Below are positions 45,985 through 55,333 of a DNA stretch of 64,000 nucleotides, piece by piece. Every line of letters begins with the position of its first letter. Positions within the stretch are counted from its first letter, which is position 1. Under the pieces are notes generated by a model. The model saw only the letters and a program-made list of their open reading frames with translations, had not been told where the DNA came from and did no database searches. The DNA is from Bradyrhizobium sp. BTAi1 (GTDB lineage Bacteria; Pseudomonadota; Alphaproteobacteria; Rhizobiales; Xanthobacteraceae): NCBI RefSeq assembly GCF_000015165.1, contig NC_009485.1, forward strand, positions 1,054,001 to 1,118,000, read 5' to 3'. A program made the translations under genes and the position numbers.

Positions 45985-47511
45985 GTGGCGTGCCGATCCT
46001 CAGACGCGGTGCCAGCGTTGAGCCAGGGAACACAGAAGCTCAGGAGCCTTGCTGCGCGAGGCGCTATCGTCCTGGTGATCGCGCGGCTTATCACGCGGGG
46101 GCTGGACCTCGTCACCCTGGTCGCGCTGGGGCGGCTGCTGTCGCCGACCGATTTCGGGCTCGTGGCGATTGCGATGTCGATCGTCCAGATCCTCGAGGCG
46201 ATCCTGGAGTTGCCGCTGAGCCTCGCTCTGATGACGTTGTCGACCCGGACAAAGTCTCATTTCGATAGTGCCTTCACGTTGCAGCTTCTCAGAGGCTTGG
46301 TGCTGACCGGCATCGTGCTCGCGATCGCCTGGCCGCTGTCGCTGGTCTATGATGACCACCGGCTGATCTGGCTGCTGTTTGCGCTCGCGGCCGCGCCGGC
46401 GTCCCGGGGACTCATCAGTCCGCGGACCGTCGAATATGCGATCAAGTTCAACTATCTGCCCAGCCTGACGATGGACGTGGCGGGCAAATGCACCGCGCTG
46501 GCCGCGTCGGTCAGTGTCGCGTGGTTTACAGGGAGTTACTGGTCGATCGCGGTGGCGACGATCGCATCGCCCGTGACGATGCTGATTCTGTCCTACTGCT
46601 TCGCTCCCTACCGGCCGGCGTTTTCGCTCAAGGAATGGCGCACCTTCGAGAGCTATCTTCGCGCCTCGACCGCGGCCCAGCTGGTGGCGGCCGTGGTGTG
46701 GCAGATGGATCAATTGCTGCTGGGCCGTTTCGTCAGCCGGTCTGATCTCGGCCAGTTCTCGATGGCGTCCAATCTCGCTGTGCTGCCGCTCCAGGTGCTC
46801 GTGAACCAGATCACCAGTCCGCTGACCGTTGCATTCTCGGCGGTGAAGCAGGATCCGGACCGGCTGCGTGCCGCCTATCACAAGAGCGCGGTCGGGATCA
46901 TGACGATCGGCCTGCCGATTCTTGTGTGGGTCAGCGTGAATTCGGACGCGATCGTTCGCCTCGTGATCGGCCAGAAATGGCTTGAAGCCGCGCCAATTCT
47001 GCATTGGCTTGCGCTTGGCATCATCCCATCCTTGTTCGTCGGGCCGCTGATGCCGTTGGCAACGACGCTCAATCGAACGGTCGCGTTCTTTCGGCTCAAC
47101 CTTGCTGAGCTTTGCCTCAAGACCCCCTTGATGCTGGTCGCCATCGCTCATTATGGCATCGCCGGTGTTATCGCGGTGCGCTTGGTGACGGCGACGGCGG
47201 TAGCAGGATACGCCATGTATATGGTGCGCGGCTTTATCGGGCTGTCTCTGCGCGGACAATTGCTGGGGCCGTGGAGGGCCGCGGCGAGCGTCGCCATTGC
47301 CACTGCAGCGATGATCGGTGCCCAGCACGCGATTTCCGACGCCAATGATATGCTCAGCGTTGCCGTGAAGCTCGCCGCGGTCAGCGTGAGCGGTGCGATC
47401 TGCTATTGGGGCACGATGTTCGTGCTATGGAGCGCAGCGGGCCGTCCGGACGGCCTGGAGGACCATATCGTGAAAGTGGTCGGCGGATATTGGCGCAGGA
47501 TTCATGCGTAG
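45985..47511 (+). CDS. MOP-superfamily polysaccharide flippase (Wzx), copy 2
   Basis: A 508-residue protein with 12-14 helices, clearly paralogous to the flippase at 33394. Shared blocks include GRLLSPTDFGLVAIAMS, CFAPYRPAFSLKEWRTF, WQMDQLLLG and SLFVGPLMPL. Start GTG 45985 is uncertain; TTG 46018 would give MSQGTQKLRSLAARG and align better with the start of copy 1. Two flippases in one locus suggest two different repeat units or a duplication after acquisition of the cassette. Confidence 0.92.
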   Translation: MACRSSDAVPALSQGTQKLRSLAARGAIVLVIARLITRGLDLVTLVALGRLLSPTDFGLVAIAMSIVQILEAILELPLSLALMTLSTRTKSHFDSAFTLQLLRGLVLTGIVLAIAWPLSLVYDDHRLIWLLFALAAAPASRGLISPRTVEYAIKFNYLPSLTMDVAGKCTALAASVSVAWFTGSYWSIAVATIASPVTMLILSYCFAPYRPAFSLKEWRTFESYLRASTAAQLVAAVVWQMDQLLLGRFVSRSDLGQFSMASNLAVLPLQVLVNQITSPLTVAFSAVKQDPDRLRAAYHKSAVGIMTIGLPILVWVSVNSDAIVRLVIGQKWLEAAPILHWLALGIIPSLFVGPLMPLATTLNRTVAFFRLNLAELCLKTPLMLVAIAHYGIAGVIAVRLVTATAVAGYAMYMVRGFIGLSLRGQLLGPWRAAASVAIATAAMIGAQHAISDANDMLSVAVKLAAVSVSGAICYWGTMFVLWSAAGRPDGLEDHIVKVVGGYWRRIHA

Positions 47512-47565
47512 AGATTTTGCCTTGAGGGAACGAGACGTGTCCCCGCGGGTGTCAGGAGTATGACG

Positions 47566-48786
47566 ATGCAATCGCGACCGATGAAGATCGGAGTGTTTGG
47601 GAATTTCGGGATCGGCAATTTCGGCAACGAGGCCACTTTCGCGGCCATGCTGGACACGCTGAAGCGCTTCAGGCCCGACGCGGAGTTGACCTGCATCTGC
47701 ACCAACCCTGACCAGGTCAGGCAGGATTATGGGCTGCAGGCCGTCCCGCTCAATACGGCCGGGCGATCACCCCTCATGAGAAAGCTTTCCAACATCTGGT
47801 ACGCCATTGAGGTCGTCAGAAAGCTCGACGTCCTGATCATACCGGGCACCGGCATTCTCAACGACTATTGTGCTCCGCCCTTCGGGCTGCCCTATACGCT
47901 TTTCAGGTGGTGTCTCGCCGCTCGTCTGTGCGGCACGCGTCTCGCCCTGGTCAGCATCGGAGCTGGTCCGCTGCATCACGGCTTGACGAAATGGTTCGTC
48001 CTGCGCTCTGCCGCGATGGCGACCTATCGCTCATACCGCAACGAATTCTCGAAAAACTATCTTGCCGGTCTCGGCTTTGATGTGAGCAACGATCCTGTCT
48101 ATCCGGACCTGGCATTTGCGCTCCCGATCCCCTCGGCGCCGCCCCAGGCCGCCCCGGCACAGCGTCTCACCGTCTGTATCGGCGCCATGCACTATCAGGG
48201 ATGGCGCGGACATCTGGAGACTGACGAGAACATCTACGAAACCTATCTTGGCAAATTGAGAGATTTTGCTTTGTGGCTGCTGGAGCGCGGCATGCGCGTC
48301 CAGTTGGTCATGGGCGATGAACGCGACTGGAGGGCGGTGTGCGACCTCCGCCAGGCGATCTCGGCGGCGCGCCCATCACTGCCGGACGACCTTGTCGTGG
48401 TGGAGCGGGCGGCCGGCTGGCAGGACGCGTTTCGGCAATTGCGTGCTGCCGACATCGTGGTGGCGACCAGGTTTCACACCCTGGTGTTCGCACTGATGCT
48501 GGGAAAGCCGACCATCTCGGTCGGCTATTCGGAGTATCACGCAGAGCTGATCGAGACGATGGGGCTCGGAGGCTTCGCTCAGCACAGCGAATCGATCGAT
48601 CTGGAGGTTCTGATCAACCAGTTCTCGGAGCTGTCCTCGAACAGGGCCAAATACGAGCCGGTCATCATGCAGAGGGCAGAGACGGCGAGGAGCATGCTGG
48701 CCGATCAGGAGCAGAAGGTGATGCATCGCTTGTTCGGCCAGTCTTCGCAGCCGCTGGGCGCCACAAAAGATGTTGCGGTCTCCTGA
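47566..48786 (+). CDS. Polysaccharide pyruvyltransferase (CsaB-like)
   Basis: A 406-residue enzyme transferring enolpyruvyl from PEP to sugar hydroxyls as a ketal. It has the family opening KIGVFGNFGIGNFGNEAT, DVLIIPGTGILNDY (about 86-99) and the ATRFHTLVFALMLGKPTISVGY block (about 300-321) with the catalytic-side His. ATG 47566 has AGGAG 6 bases upstream; ATG 47560 is too close to it. Pyruvate groups add negative charge to EPS. It follows the second flippase by 54 bp, in one operon. Confidence 0.92.
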   Translation: MQSRPMKIGVFGNFGIGNFGNEATFAAMLDTLKRFRPDAELTCICTNPDQVRQDYGLQAVPLNTAGRSPLMRKLSNIWYAIEVVRKLDVLIIPGTGILNDYCAPPFGLPYTLFRWCLAARLCGTRLALVSIGAGPLHHGLTKWFVLRSAAMATYRSYRNEFSKNYLAGLGFDVSNDPVYPDLAFALPIPSAPPQAAPAQRLTVCIGAMHYQGWRGHLETDENIYETYLGKLRDFALWLLERGMRVQLVMGDERDWRAVCDLRQAISAARPSLPDDLVVVERAAGWQDAFRQLRAADIVVATRFHTLVFALMLGKPTISVGYSEYHAELIETMGLGGFAQHSESIDLEVLINQFSELSSNRAKYEPVIMQRAETARSMLADQEQKVMHRLFGQSSQPLGATKDVAVS

Positions 48787-48848
48787 TCTGAGACATACAG
48801 CCGGCGCGACGCGGGGCTCCGCTGCAGACCATAACTTCGGGTGATGTG

Positions 48849-50300
48849 ATGGGCGAGAGACTGCGAGCTCTGATGAGCCGGAGGACCTTCCATCTCGGCC
48901 TCGGAGCCGGCGTCCTTGCGGGCGCCGCCGGGCTTGTTGCTCTCCGGCCCCGCTTCCGCGCGGAGGCACAGCCGAGCCCTCAGACCTGCCGCGGAGCCGT
49001 GCCGACAACAGACAGCGGGACATGGCAGGCCATTGCGCGCCAGCCCGCGGCGCCCGTGACATTTCCGCTGCGTCCGGTCGTCGGCCAGCGCTTTCTCGTC
49101 GATGCCGCAGGACGGCCGTTCCTCCTGGTCGGCGACACCGCCTGGTCGCTGATCGCGCAGCTGAGCCGTGAGGATTGCGAGCTCTATCTGGACGACCGTC
49201 AGGCCAGGGGCTTCAACACCGTGCTTGTCAATCTGATCGAGCACAAATTCGCGGATCAGGCGCCGCGGAATATGTACGGCGACCGCCCGTTCGAGCCCGA
49301 TGGAGATTTCTCGGCTCCCAATGACCGCTATTTCGATCATGCAGCCTGGGTTCTGAGCAGCGCGGCGAGGCGGGGGATCCTCGTCCTGCTGGCGCCGGCC
49401 TATCTCGGAACAGGAGGCGGCGACGAAGGTTGGTATCAAAAGATGCTGGCTTGCGGGCCGGACAAGCTGCGCGACTATGGTCGTTATGTCGGCAGACGCT
49501 TCCGGGACTTCGACAACATCATCTGGGTCGATGGCGGTGATTACGATCCTCCGGACGCGCGTCTCAGCCAGGCGGTCAGCGACGGCATTCGCGACATCAT
49601 CCCGCATTCGACGCATACGGCGCATAATGCTCCGGATACCGATCCGGTCGACTTCTGGAAGGAGCGCGGAATCCCGGTCTCGATCGATGCGCTCTATACC
49701 TACGCGCCGATCACCGTTGCCGCCGAACCTCTGATCGCCAAGCACGACATGCCGTATCTTCTGATCGAGAGCAGGTACGAGAACGAGCACGACGGCACGG
49801 CGCTGCGGACCAGAATTCAGGCCTGGCAGGCGATGTTGTCGGGGGCGAGCGGGCAGGTGTTCGGAAATCATCCGATCTGGCATTACAATGCGCCGGCCGC
49901 TCACCCGCAGCCGATGCCCTGGAAGCAGGCGCTCGATAGCGCCGGCGCGCGCAGCATCAGCAGCATGCGCGACTTCCTGCTCGCATTGCCCTGGTCCAGG
50001 CTGGAGCCTGATCGGCAGAATCAACTGCTCGTCGGTGGCGTCCTCACCGGCCATTTTCGCGCAACGGCGGCGCGCTCACATGACAAGACGTTGGCGGTTG
50101 TCTACCTGCCGTCTCCACGCGAGGTCGTGCTCGATCTCACGCAGATGGCAACCAGCCATGTGGGCGTGCGTTGGTTCGATCCGGCGAATGGTCGGTTCTT
50201 CGGGGCAGAGCCTCAATCGTTGGCCGCCTCGAAGCAGCAAACCTTGAGAGCGCCGGCCTGTAGCGCAGACGGCGACTGGGTCTTGCTGCTTACAGCGTGA
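48849..50300 (+). CDS. DUF4038 (apiosidase/GH140-like) glycoside hydrolase, Tat-exported
   Basis: A 483-residue protein. Residues about 9-36 form a twin-arginine signal (MSRRTFHLGLGAGVLAGAAG). The catalytic TIM barrel starts with FLVDAAGRPFLLVGDTAWSL, the usual DUF4038 entry, and has FNTVLVNLIEHKF, VDGGDYDPP and LLIESRYENEH (likely nucleophile Glu in the last). A C-terminal beta domain (about 385-480) completes the family layout. It probably cleaves a side-chain sugar of a polysaccharide outside the cytoplasm. It ends the flippase/pyruvyltransferase operon. Confidence 0.88.
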   Translation: MGERLRALMSRRTFHLGLGAGVLAGAAGLVALRPRFRAEAQPSPQTCRGAVPTTDSGTWQAIARQPAAPVTFPLRPVVGQRFLVDAAGRPFLLVGDTAWSLIAQLSREDCELYLDDRQARGFNTVLVNLIEHKFADQAPRNMYGDRPFEPDGDFSAPNDRYFDHAAWVLSSAARRGILVLLAPAYLGTGGGDEGWYQKMLACGPDKLRDYGRYVGRRFRDFDNIIWVDGGDYDPPDARLSQAVSDGIRDIIPHSTHTAHNAPDTDPVDFWKERGIPVSIDALYTYAPITVAAEPLIAKHDMPYLLIESRYENEHDGTALRTRIQAWQAMLSGASGQVFGNHPIWHYNAPAAHPQPMPWKQALDSAGARSISSMRDFLLALPWSRLEPDRQNQLLVGGVLTGHFRATAARSHDKTLAVVYLPSPREVVLDLTQMATSHVGVRWFDPANGRFFGAEPQSLAASKQQTLRAPACSADGDWVLLLTA

Positions 50301-50560
50301 CCCGCAGAAGAGGAAGCCGGTGTTTCGCAAAGATCAGCGGGACCGATGGGCTGCAGTCAGGCTCGATGAGTGCGCATCCCATGCCCGCGATGTTCGTAGC
50401 CATATTATTCGGGCTCACATTGTCGCCGCAGTTGAGCAGAGGGCAAACCGACCTGTGGCAAGTTGATGCACTTTGTCTGAAATGACGCGAAACGGGCGAT
50501 GCGCTGGTTCCAGTGCGGAACTTCAAGCGATGTGAGACGTTGTTCAGCGAGGAGTTCATC

Positions 50561-50743
50561 ATGTCCAGCATCGTCAAATTGGCCGGCGGCTGGGTGATCC
50601 TGAACGGGCTCGTTGTGGTCGCTCTCATGTGCCGGCGTTCTCGACCTGAAATACGGAAGTCACTATCAGATTGGGTCCTTAATCGTAGCTCTCGGGAGCA
50701 CCCCGTGGTGCGTCGTCGGACGCAGGCTCCGTTACGGCGGTGA
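50561..50743 (+). CDS. Small membrane protein, unknown
   Basis: A 60-residue protein: one hydrophobic helix at about 5-22 (KLAGGWVILNGLVVVALM) followed by a basic, Arg-rich tail. GAGGAG is about 7 bases upstream of the ATG, which is what favours a real gene here. The last half is compositionally less convincing than the first, so the 3' end could reflect a frameshift. Small one-helix proteins of this kind are common in rhizobia. Confidence 0.5.
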   Translation: MSSIVKLAGGWVILNGLVVVALMCRRSRPEIRKSLSDWVLNRSSREHPVVRRRTQAPLRR

Positions 50744-50761
50744 CATTCGGACCGTTGTAGA

Positions 50762-51034
50762 TCAAGCCTCGTCGCCGAGGTCGACCTCCTGTTGTCGGGC
50801 GACCACGACGGTGGAAAGAGCGGCCTGTGAGCGCTCACGATCGGCGCTGCCGTATCGCACGCCTTTGACGGCCCAATTGGGGCCGCCGCGCTCCTTGGGG
50901 GCGATCTTCTCGACGAACACTGCAAGGAAGCCTTCGCACTCCGGAGTGCTCGTGCGAACGGCCTCTGCGAGTTCCTGCTCGAGCGCGCTCCGCGCAATCG
51001 ATTTCCGAGCCGACTTTTCAGTGCGTTTCAACAT
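50762..51034 (-). CDS. Small cytoplasmic protein, unknown
   Basis: A 90-residue hydrophilic protein with no signal or membrane segment. It is helical and basic at the N-terminus (MLKRTEKSARKSIARSALEQ), with a predicted strand-rich centre containing VFVEKIAPKERGGPNWAVKG. AGGGACC precedes the ATG. Its composition is normal for a protein, unlike the overlapping frames. I do not recognise a family. It ends 18 bp from the convergent small membrane protein gene. Confidence 0.6.
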   Translation of the reverse strand: MLKRTEKSARKSIARSALEQELAEAVRTSTPECEGFLAVFVEKIAPKERGGPNWAVKGVRYGSADRERSQAALSTVVVARQQEVDLGDEA

Positions 51035-51207
51035 GAAAGGTCCCTAATGAAAATGACGTGCGTAAGTGGATGAGCCCCGTTCCTCCCAGTATGGCGAGCG
51101 TCTCACAACATGTCGCAGAATGCCCTCCATTGGAACGATTTTTTGCGCCTGCGGATCGAGCCGCGGGGCCTTTGAACAAGCGTTCCGAATAGCAGAATAC
51201 CTGAAAC

Positions 51208-52338
51208 CTATACGCTGGGGGTGGGGCGCGAGGTCGCAAGGCGCAGGAGTTCGTTCAAATAGAGATCCGCGCTGCGCTTCCACGAAAACAGCTCGGCCCG
51301 CTTTCGTCCCTGCGCCGAGAGGGAACGGCGCAGGTCGGGCGCCTGGCTCAGGCGGATGATGGCGTCCCGCCAGCCCTGTCCGTCATCGGGAGCGACATAT
51401 AACACGGCGTCGCCGCCGACCTCCGTCAGGCTTGCCGCATTGGAGGATATGACCGGGCATCCTTTCGCCATCGCTTCCAATGGTGGAATTCCGAATCCCT
51501 CCGTCTTGGACGGGAATACAAGGCAGAGTGCGCCTTCATAGAGAGCCGCGAGCTGGTCATCCTCGACAAAGCCCAGATGATGGACATTGCGACGCGCCGC
51601 TGCTGGGCCGTCGGATGCAAAGATGGAAAACGCGCCCCCGGCCACGAGGATGTCAATGCCGGCGGCGTCGAGCGCATCGGCCTGCCGGATGATGACGTCC
51701 ACATTCTTATGCTTTGCCGTACTGCCCAGCAGCAGCACATAGGGACGTGTCAGTTGCTGCAGGATCGGCAGGCGTGCCCGCGCGGAATCCCAGCGTAGCA
51801 CGTGCTCGTGCCCGTTTGGAGCAATGAAGATCTTGTCGCGCCGGGTCACCCCGAACTTGACCAGCATGTCGGCCGAGAATTGTGAGACCGTGGCGACCCT
51901 CGCCGCCATCCTGCCCATGATGGGCAACAGCGTGCGGTAGGCGAGGCCGAATTTGCGGGAATAGCTGTCGGGAACGACGAAAGTGTTCGCATCGTGAATA
52001 CAGACGATCTGCCGGCGTGCGAGGAGGGGTCCGAAATTCGCGAGGTTGAGCCCGACATCTGCCGCATGACGCGGCAGGGTGATCTGGTCCCAGACATGGC
52101 CCGAGCCGAATGTCGTGCGGACGAGCTCGATGCGTTGCAGATCGATAGGGTGCCTGGTCTGCGGCGGCACCACCAGGCTGAATGCCAGCGCCGCGTCCGG
52201 TTCTGTCGACAGAATCGCATCGAGCGCGCTGACGATCTCGTAGGCATAGCGCTGAACGCCTGTCATCGGCTGTGCGAGAAAGCGGCCATTGATGGCGCAT
52301 CGTCTCGACGGCTTATCAGTTCTGAGCATCATCAACAT
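51208..52338 (-). CDS. Glycosyltransferase family 4, paralogue of the enzyme at 31125
   Basis: A 376-residue GT-B enzyme with INGRFLAQPMTGVQRYAYEI, CIHDANTFVVPDSYSRKFG, FIAPNGHEHVLR and the donor signature FPSKTEGFGIPPLEAMAKG. Each block matches the enzyme at 31125-32219, which shows common descent. The start has ATG-TTG-ATG-ATG in a row, so the first codon is ambiguous by up to three residues. It converges on the small-protein gene region and probably extends the repeat unit of one of the two polymers. Confidence 0.92.
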   Translation of the reverse strand: MLMMLRTDKPSRRCAINGRFLAQPMTGVQRYAYEIVSALDAILSTEPDAALAFSLVVPPQTRHPIDLQRIELVRTTFGSGHVWDQITLPRHAADVGLNLANFGPLLARRQIVCIHDANTFVVPDSYSRKFGLAYRTLLPIMGRMAARVATVSQFSADMLVKFGVTRRDKIFIAPNGHEHVLRWDSARARLPILQQLTRPYVLLLGSTAKHKNVDVIIRQADALDAAGIDILVAGGAFSIFASDGPAAARRNVHHLGFVEDDQLAALYEGALCLVFPSKTEGFGIPPLEAMAKGCPVISSNAASLTEVGGDAVLYVAPDDGQGWRDAIIRLSQAPDLRRSLSAQGRKRAELFSWKRSADLYLNELLRLATSRPTPSV

Positions 52339-52432
52339 CGTGTCCTGGAATTGCGCGAGACGCGCGCATGGTGTCTCTCAATGCCCGAAGCAAAGCGCTG
52401 GCGCCGTTGTGGGACGGCACGTCGCGATCGGA

Positions 52433-53083
52433 TCATCGGACATCAGCATAGGATGTTTCGAGCGCTGTGCGGCAGGCCGCCTCGTCGAAATCGGAGCGTT
52501 TGGTGAACTCGGCCATTCGGCCATGCATCGCGACCAGTCTGCCAAACTGCTCCACCGCGCCGTAGTCGCGGCCTGCATAGTCATCGATCAGAAGCCTGGT
52601 GGCGGGGCCGATGTGCAGCAGGCTTTCGAGCGCGCAGGCGACCCGAAAGCGGCCATCGACCAGAATCAGGTCGGGAGTATCCGACAGCACGGCCCATGGG
52701 GCCCGCGGCAGGCGTTTCCATCTGGCTCGTCTTGCGGGGGTAGGACGGCCGAACACGGGATAGCTCCAGTCACGTGTCACGCCGATCCAAGGTGTCAGGA
52801 TCGAGATCTCGGCCTCTGTCTCGGGCAGCGCTGCTCGAACGGCTTTGGCGAACATCGCGTCAGGCTCGACGCTGACCAGCCGAGAGACGTGGCTCGCTGC
52901 CATGATCGTCGAGCCTCCACTCCCATATTCAAGGTAGACGCGGCTGGATCGGATCGCCGCCGTGAAGAATTCCAGGCCGCCGCGGTCGAACGCAGGAATC
53001 GGGCTGACCGAACAACCGACGAGATGCTTGCGCGCGATGTGGCGGGCAGATCGGTAGTAATAATGGAGCCGGTGCAGATCCAA
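52433..53083 (-). CDS. SAM-dependent methyltransferase-like protein
   Basis: A 216-residue protein. YLEYGSGGSTIMAA (about 50-63) is a class I SAM-binding glycine loop and LVSVEPDAMFAKAV the acidic strand that follows; LILVDGRFRVACALE is the next conserved strand. TTG 53083 is the start, with AAGGTGAAG six bases upstream. Relatives are annotated as methyltransferases of unknown substrate; a glycan or cell-surface substrate is a guess from the neighbours. Confidence 0.75.
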   Translation of the reverse strand: MDLHRLHYYYRSARHIARKHLVGCSVSPIPAFDRGGLEFFTAAIRSSRVYLEYGSGGSTIMAASHVSRLVSVEPDAMFAKAVRAALPETEAEISILTPWIGVTRDWSYPVFGRPTPARRARWKRLPRAPWAVLSDTPDLILVDGRFRVACALESLLHIGPATRLLIDDYAGRDYGAVEQFGRLVAMHGRMAEFTKRSDFDEAACRTALETSYADVR

Positions 53084-53229
53084 GTATCTTCACCTTACAG
53101 CGGGGGCGGCCTGCCGGATATCGCTGACGCACGAGGGACGGAATGGATACAGGAAGCAGTCCAATCCGATCGTGCCGCGCAGCCAGCCGGCAAGCATGCC
53201 TGTGAGAAGTCACGACCGACAACCCTTAC

Positions 53230-54429
53230 TCAGGGCTTGTTGTTGCATTCGGAGTAGAACGACCCGTTCACGGCGTCGGTGCGCTCGAGGCATTGGGCCA
53301 ATTCGGTCACCGCGCCGGCCACCGTGAAGTCATAGGCCTGCTCACGGAAGGCCAGCACATAGCGTCCGGGCGGCAGCGCGAAATCGACCTTTTCGGATTG
53401 GGCGAGCAGCATTTCCGGATGGCCGGCCACCGGCCGTAGTCTCAGCTCGTAGGATTTGTTGCGGATGTTCCAGGCATCCGTGACCGGGGTCACCACCAAT
53501 TTGCCCTTTGCATCGAACGACAGCGCCCGGGTCACGCGCGCGACCACCCGCACCTCCAGACGTTCCGGCGCGTTGCCGGCGAGATCGCGCCGGAACAGCA
53601 GGAAGCGGACCTTGCCGTCCGGAAGCGTGGTGCGGCTCGGTTGATTGATGGGTGTCGAGATCGAGATCCGCTTGTCGGGGACGCGTTCGGGAAGCAGCTC
53701 GAGCTCCTTCAGATCGTCGCCGGCGATGGCATAGATGCCGTAGTCGCCGGGGACCGGAAACCCGAGCGAGGGGGGCGGCGGCGGGGCCGGGCTCGCGACC
53801 GGTGCAGGCGGCGCGGTGCTCGGGGCTGCCACGCTCGGTGCCGGGTTTGCAGGCCCGCTGCTTTGCAGCGCAACAGGGATCTCGCGGCGTCCCCAAATCG
53901 CGTCGCGCTGGAGAATGATCGTCAGGATGCCGCCGATCAGGGCCGCGCTCAGGGCGAAGCGCGCGAGGCTGGAGAGCAAGCCCTCCCGCGCCTGAATGTA
54001 CATGACGTCCGGGGCCCAGCGCGCCCGCGCCGGAACGATGATGTCCTCGGTGGCCGGAGTGATGGGCAATTGCGTTGCGGGGAGGGGCGTGACCGGCTCC
54101 GCCGGCGGGGCGGACTCATGAGAAAGCTGGGCTGCGGGCGGTGGCGGCGGAGCCAGCCCTTCCCGTTCGGTGCGGCGCGCCTCGAACCGCTCGACACCTT
54201 GGATGGCGGTCTCCAGCGCAGCCACGAGTCGCTCCTGCTCGGTGGAATCCATCCACGAGCTCTGATCCTTGAGGCGCGCCCGGGCGAAATCGTAGACGGT
54301 CAGGCGGAGTTCGGCCGGATCCTCCGTCAGACGGGTGATCATCCGCTGCAGAGTCAGGGCGTATTCGATCTCCTGTGCAAACGGAGAAACCGCCTTGTCC
54401 TTATCGACACTCGACAATTCGGGATTCAT
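53230..54429 (-). CDS. Single-pass membrane protein with Pro-rich linker and periplasmic domain, unknown
   Basis: A 399-residue protein. A helical cytoplasmic part (about 1-90) and a Pro/Ala-rich stretch lead into one transmembrane helix at about 152-174; a second Pro-rich linker (about 190-222) spans the periplasm to a beta-rich domain (about 225-395). That domain has two Cys (about 379 and 395) that could pair. AAGGA precedes the ATG. The layout is that of a TonB- or signal-transducing envelope protein, but I find no matching motif. It is not similar to the 641-residue protein at 8323. Confidence 0.75.
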   Translation of the reverse strand: MNPELSSVDKDKAVSPFAQEIEYALTLQRMITRLTEDPAELRLTVYDFARARLKDQSSWMDSTEQERLVAALETAIQGVERFEARRTEREGLAPPPPPAAQLSHESAPPAEPVTPLPATQLPITPATEDIIVPARARWAPDVMYIQAREGLLSSLARFALSAALIGGILTIILQRDAIWGRREIPVALQSSGPANPAPSVAAPSTAPPAPVASPAPPPPPSLGFPVPGDYGIYAIAGDDLKELELLPERVPDKRISISTPINQPSRTTLPDGKVRFLLFRRDLAGNAPERLEVRVVARVTRALSFDAKGKLVVTPVTDAWNIRNKSYELRLRPVAGHPEMLLAQSEKVDFALPPGRYVLAFREQAYDFTVAGAVTELAQCLERTDAVNGSFYSECNNKP

Positions 54430-54604
54430 CGCCTGTCCTTACCCCCTAGACGGCGAACATAACCGTAGATTGCTCCCAAGCACAGAGGGAGGCCACCACT
54501 TCGTCATATTCAGCGTCAATGGGCCTGGGCGGCTTTGCCAGAAGCGTCAGATTCGTATAGTCTCACCACGAATAATGCGCTTCTTTGATTGGGGGATGAA
54601 GACG

Positions 54605-54895
54605 ATGCACGCCAAGTTCAAAATTGCGACCGCGGTGGCAGTCGCGATCGCTGCAATGGCGCTATCCAATCCGGCTTCGGCGCGTCATCGGCTTTATCCG
54701 CTCACGCAGTGCGGTCCGAACCTCGACCATCTGTGCCCGCTGCATGGTTCATTCGAGGGCGCCCCTTTCCACTATAATCTCGCCATTCACCCAAGCTGCA
54801 TCAAGACGGTGCCCGTCCAGACCGCCTATGGCATCGAACGCCGCCGCGCGGTCGTCTGCGGAGCGCCGGCGCGCGAAATGATCTGGTGGTGGTGA
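54605..54895 (+). CDS. Small secreted protein with four cysteines, unknown
   Basis: A 96-residue protein: signal peptide ending about residue 25 (NPASA), then a compact body with Cys in QCGPNLDHLC, PSCIK and VVCGA, four in all, likely two disulfides, and a WWW C-terminus. ATG 54605 is preferred because GGGGGA is 8 bases upstream; ATG 54596 touches that site. It is a typical rhizobial small periplasmic protein of unknown function. GGTGGTGA (54888-54895) at its end pairs with TCACCACC (54912-54919), a possible weak terminator. Confidence 0.65.
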   Translation: MHAKFKIATAVAVAIAAMALSNPASARHRLYPLTQCGPNLDHLCPLHGSFEGAPFHYNLAIHPSCIKTVPVQTAYGIERRRAVVCGAPAREMIWWW

Positions 54896-54924
54896 GGCAC
54901 GACCTCGACTGTCACCACCGATGA

Positions 54925-55164
54925 CTATCTGCTCGTCGCTTGCGCGGGTGTGCGGTTCGTCGTCGAAGGTTGCGATGGCGTGTTCCTGATGGGCCCGTTG
55001 TTGATCGGGCCCTGGTTGATTCCCTGCTGGGAGTAGGGCGCATTTTCACGCCGAAGATTCCCATAGGCGTCTCTTTGCGGTGTAACCCCATTTTGAGCTG
55101 TGGCCGAGCCTGCGAAAGCCCCCAGCCACAGCACAATGAGACTGCCTTTTGTCAGCGCGCTCAA
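54925..55164 (-). CDS. Small secreted Asn/Gln/Pro-rich protein, unknown
   Basis: A 79-residue protein from TTG 55164, which has GGGGAG eight bases upstream and gives a signal peptide (about 1-23, ending GSATA). An earlier ATG at 55227 lies in frame but spoils the signal. The mature part is short, disordered and rich in Asn, Gln, Pro and Thr with repeated NxGP-type steps (GPINNGPIRNTP). No family is recognised. It converges with the secreted protein at 54605. Confidence 0.6.
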   Translation of the reverse strand: MSALTKGSLIVLWLGAFAGSATAQNGVTPQRDAYGNLRRENAPYSQQGINQGPINNGPIRNTPSQPSTTNRTPAQATSR

Positions 55165-55333
55165 ATTCTTAACTCCCCGTCCAGCCAGGATATCCGGTGC
55201 TGTCAAGCGTACCAGCTTGATAGACACGAGGCGAGACGATCCTTAACGTCGGGCCGCGCGAGTCGTCGGAAAGCTAACTTGGGTTGCCTCGATAGCTGAT
55301 CGCAGGAGCTCGCGATCGAGTCGGGAGCTGTCG

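Noticed and set aside
46000..47328. 442-residue open frame on the minus strand
   Set aside because: Antisense to flippase copy 2; charged low-complexity sequence.
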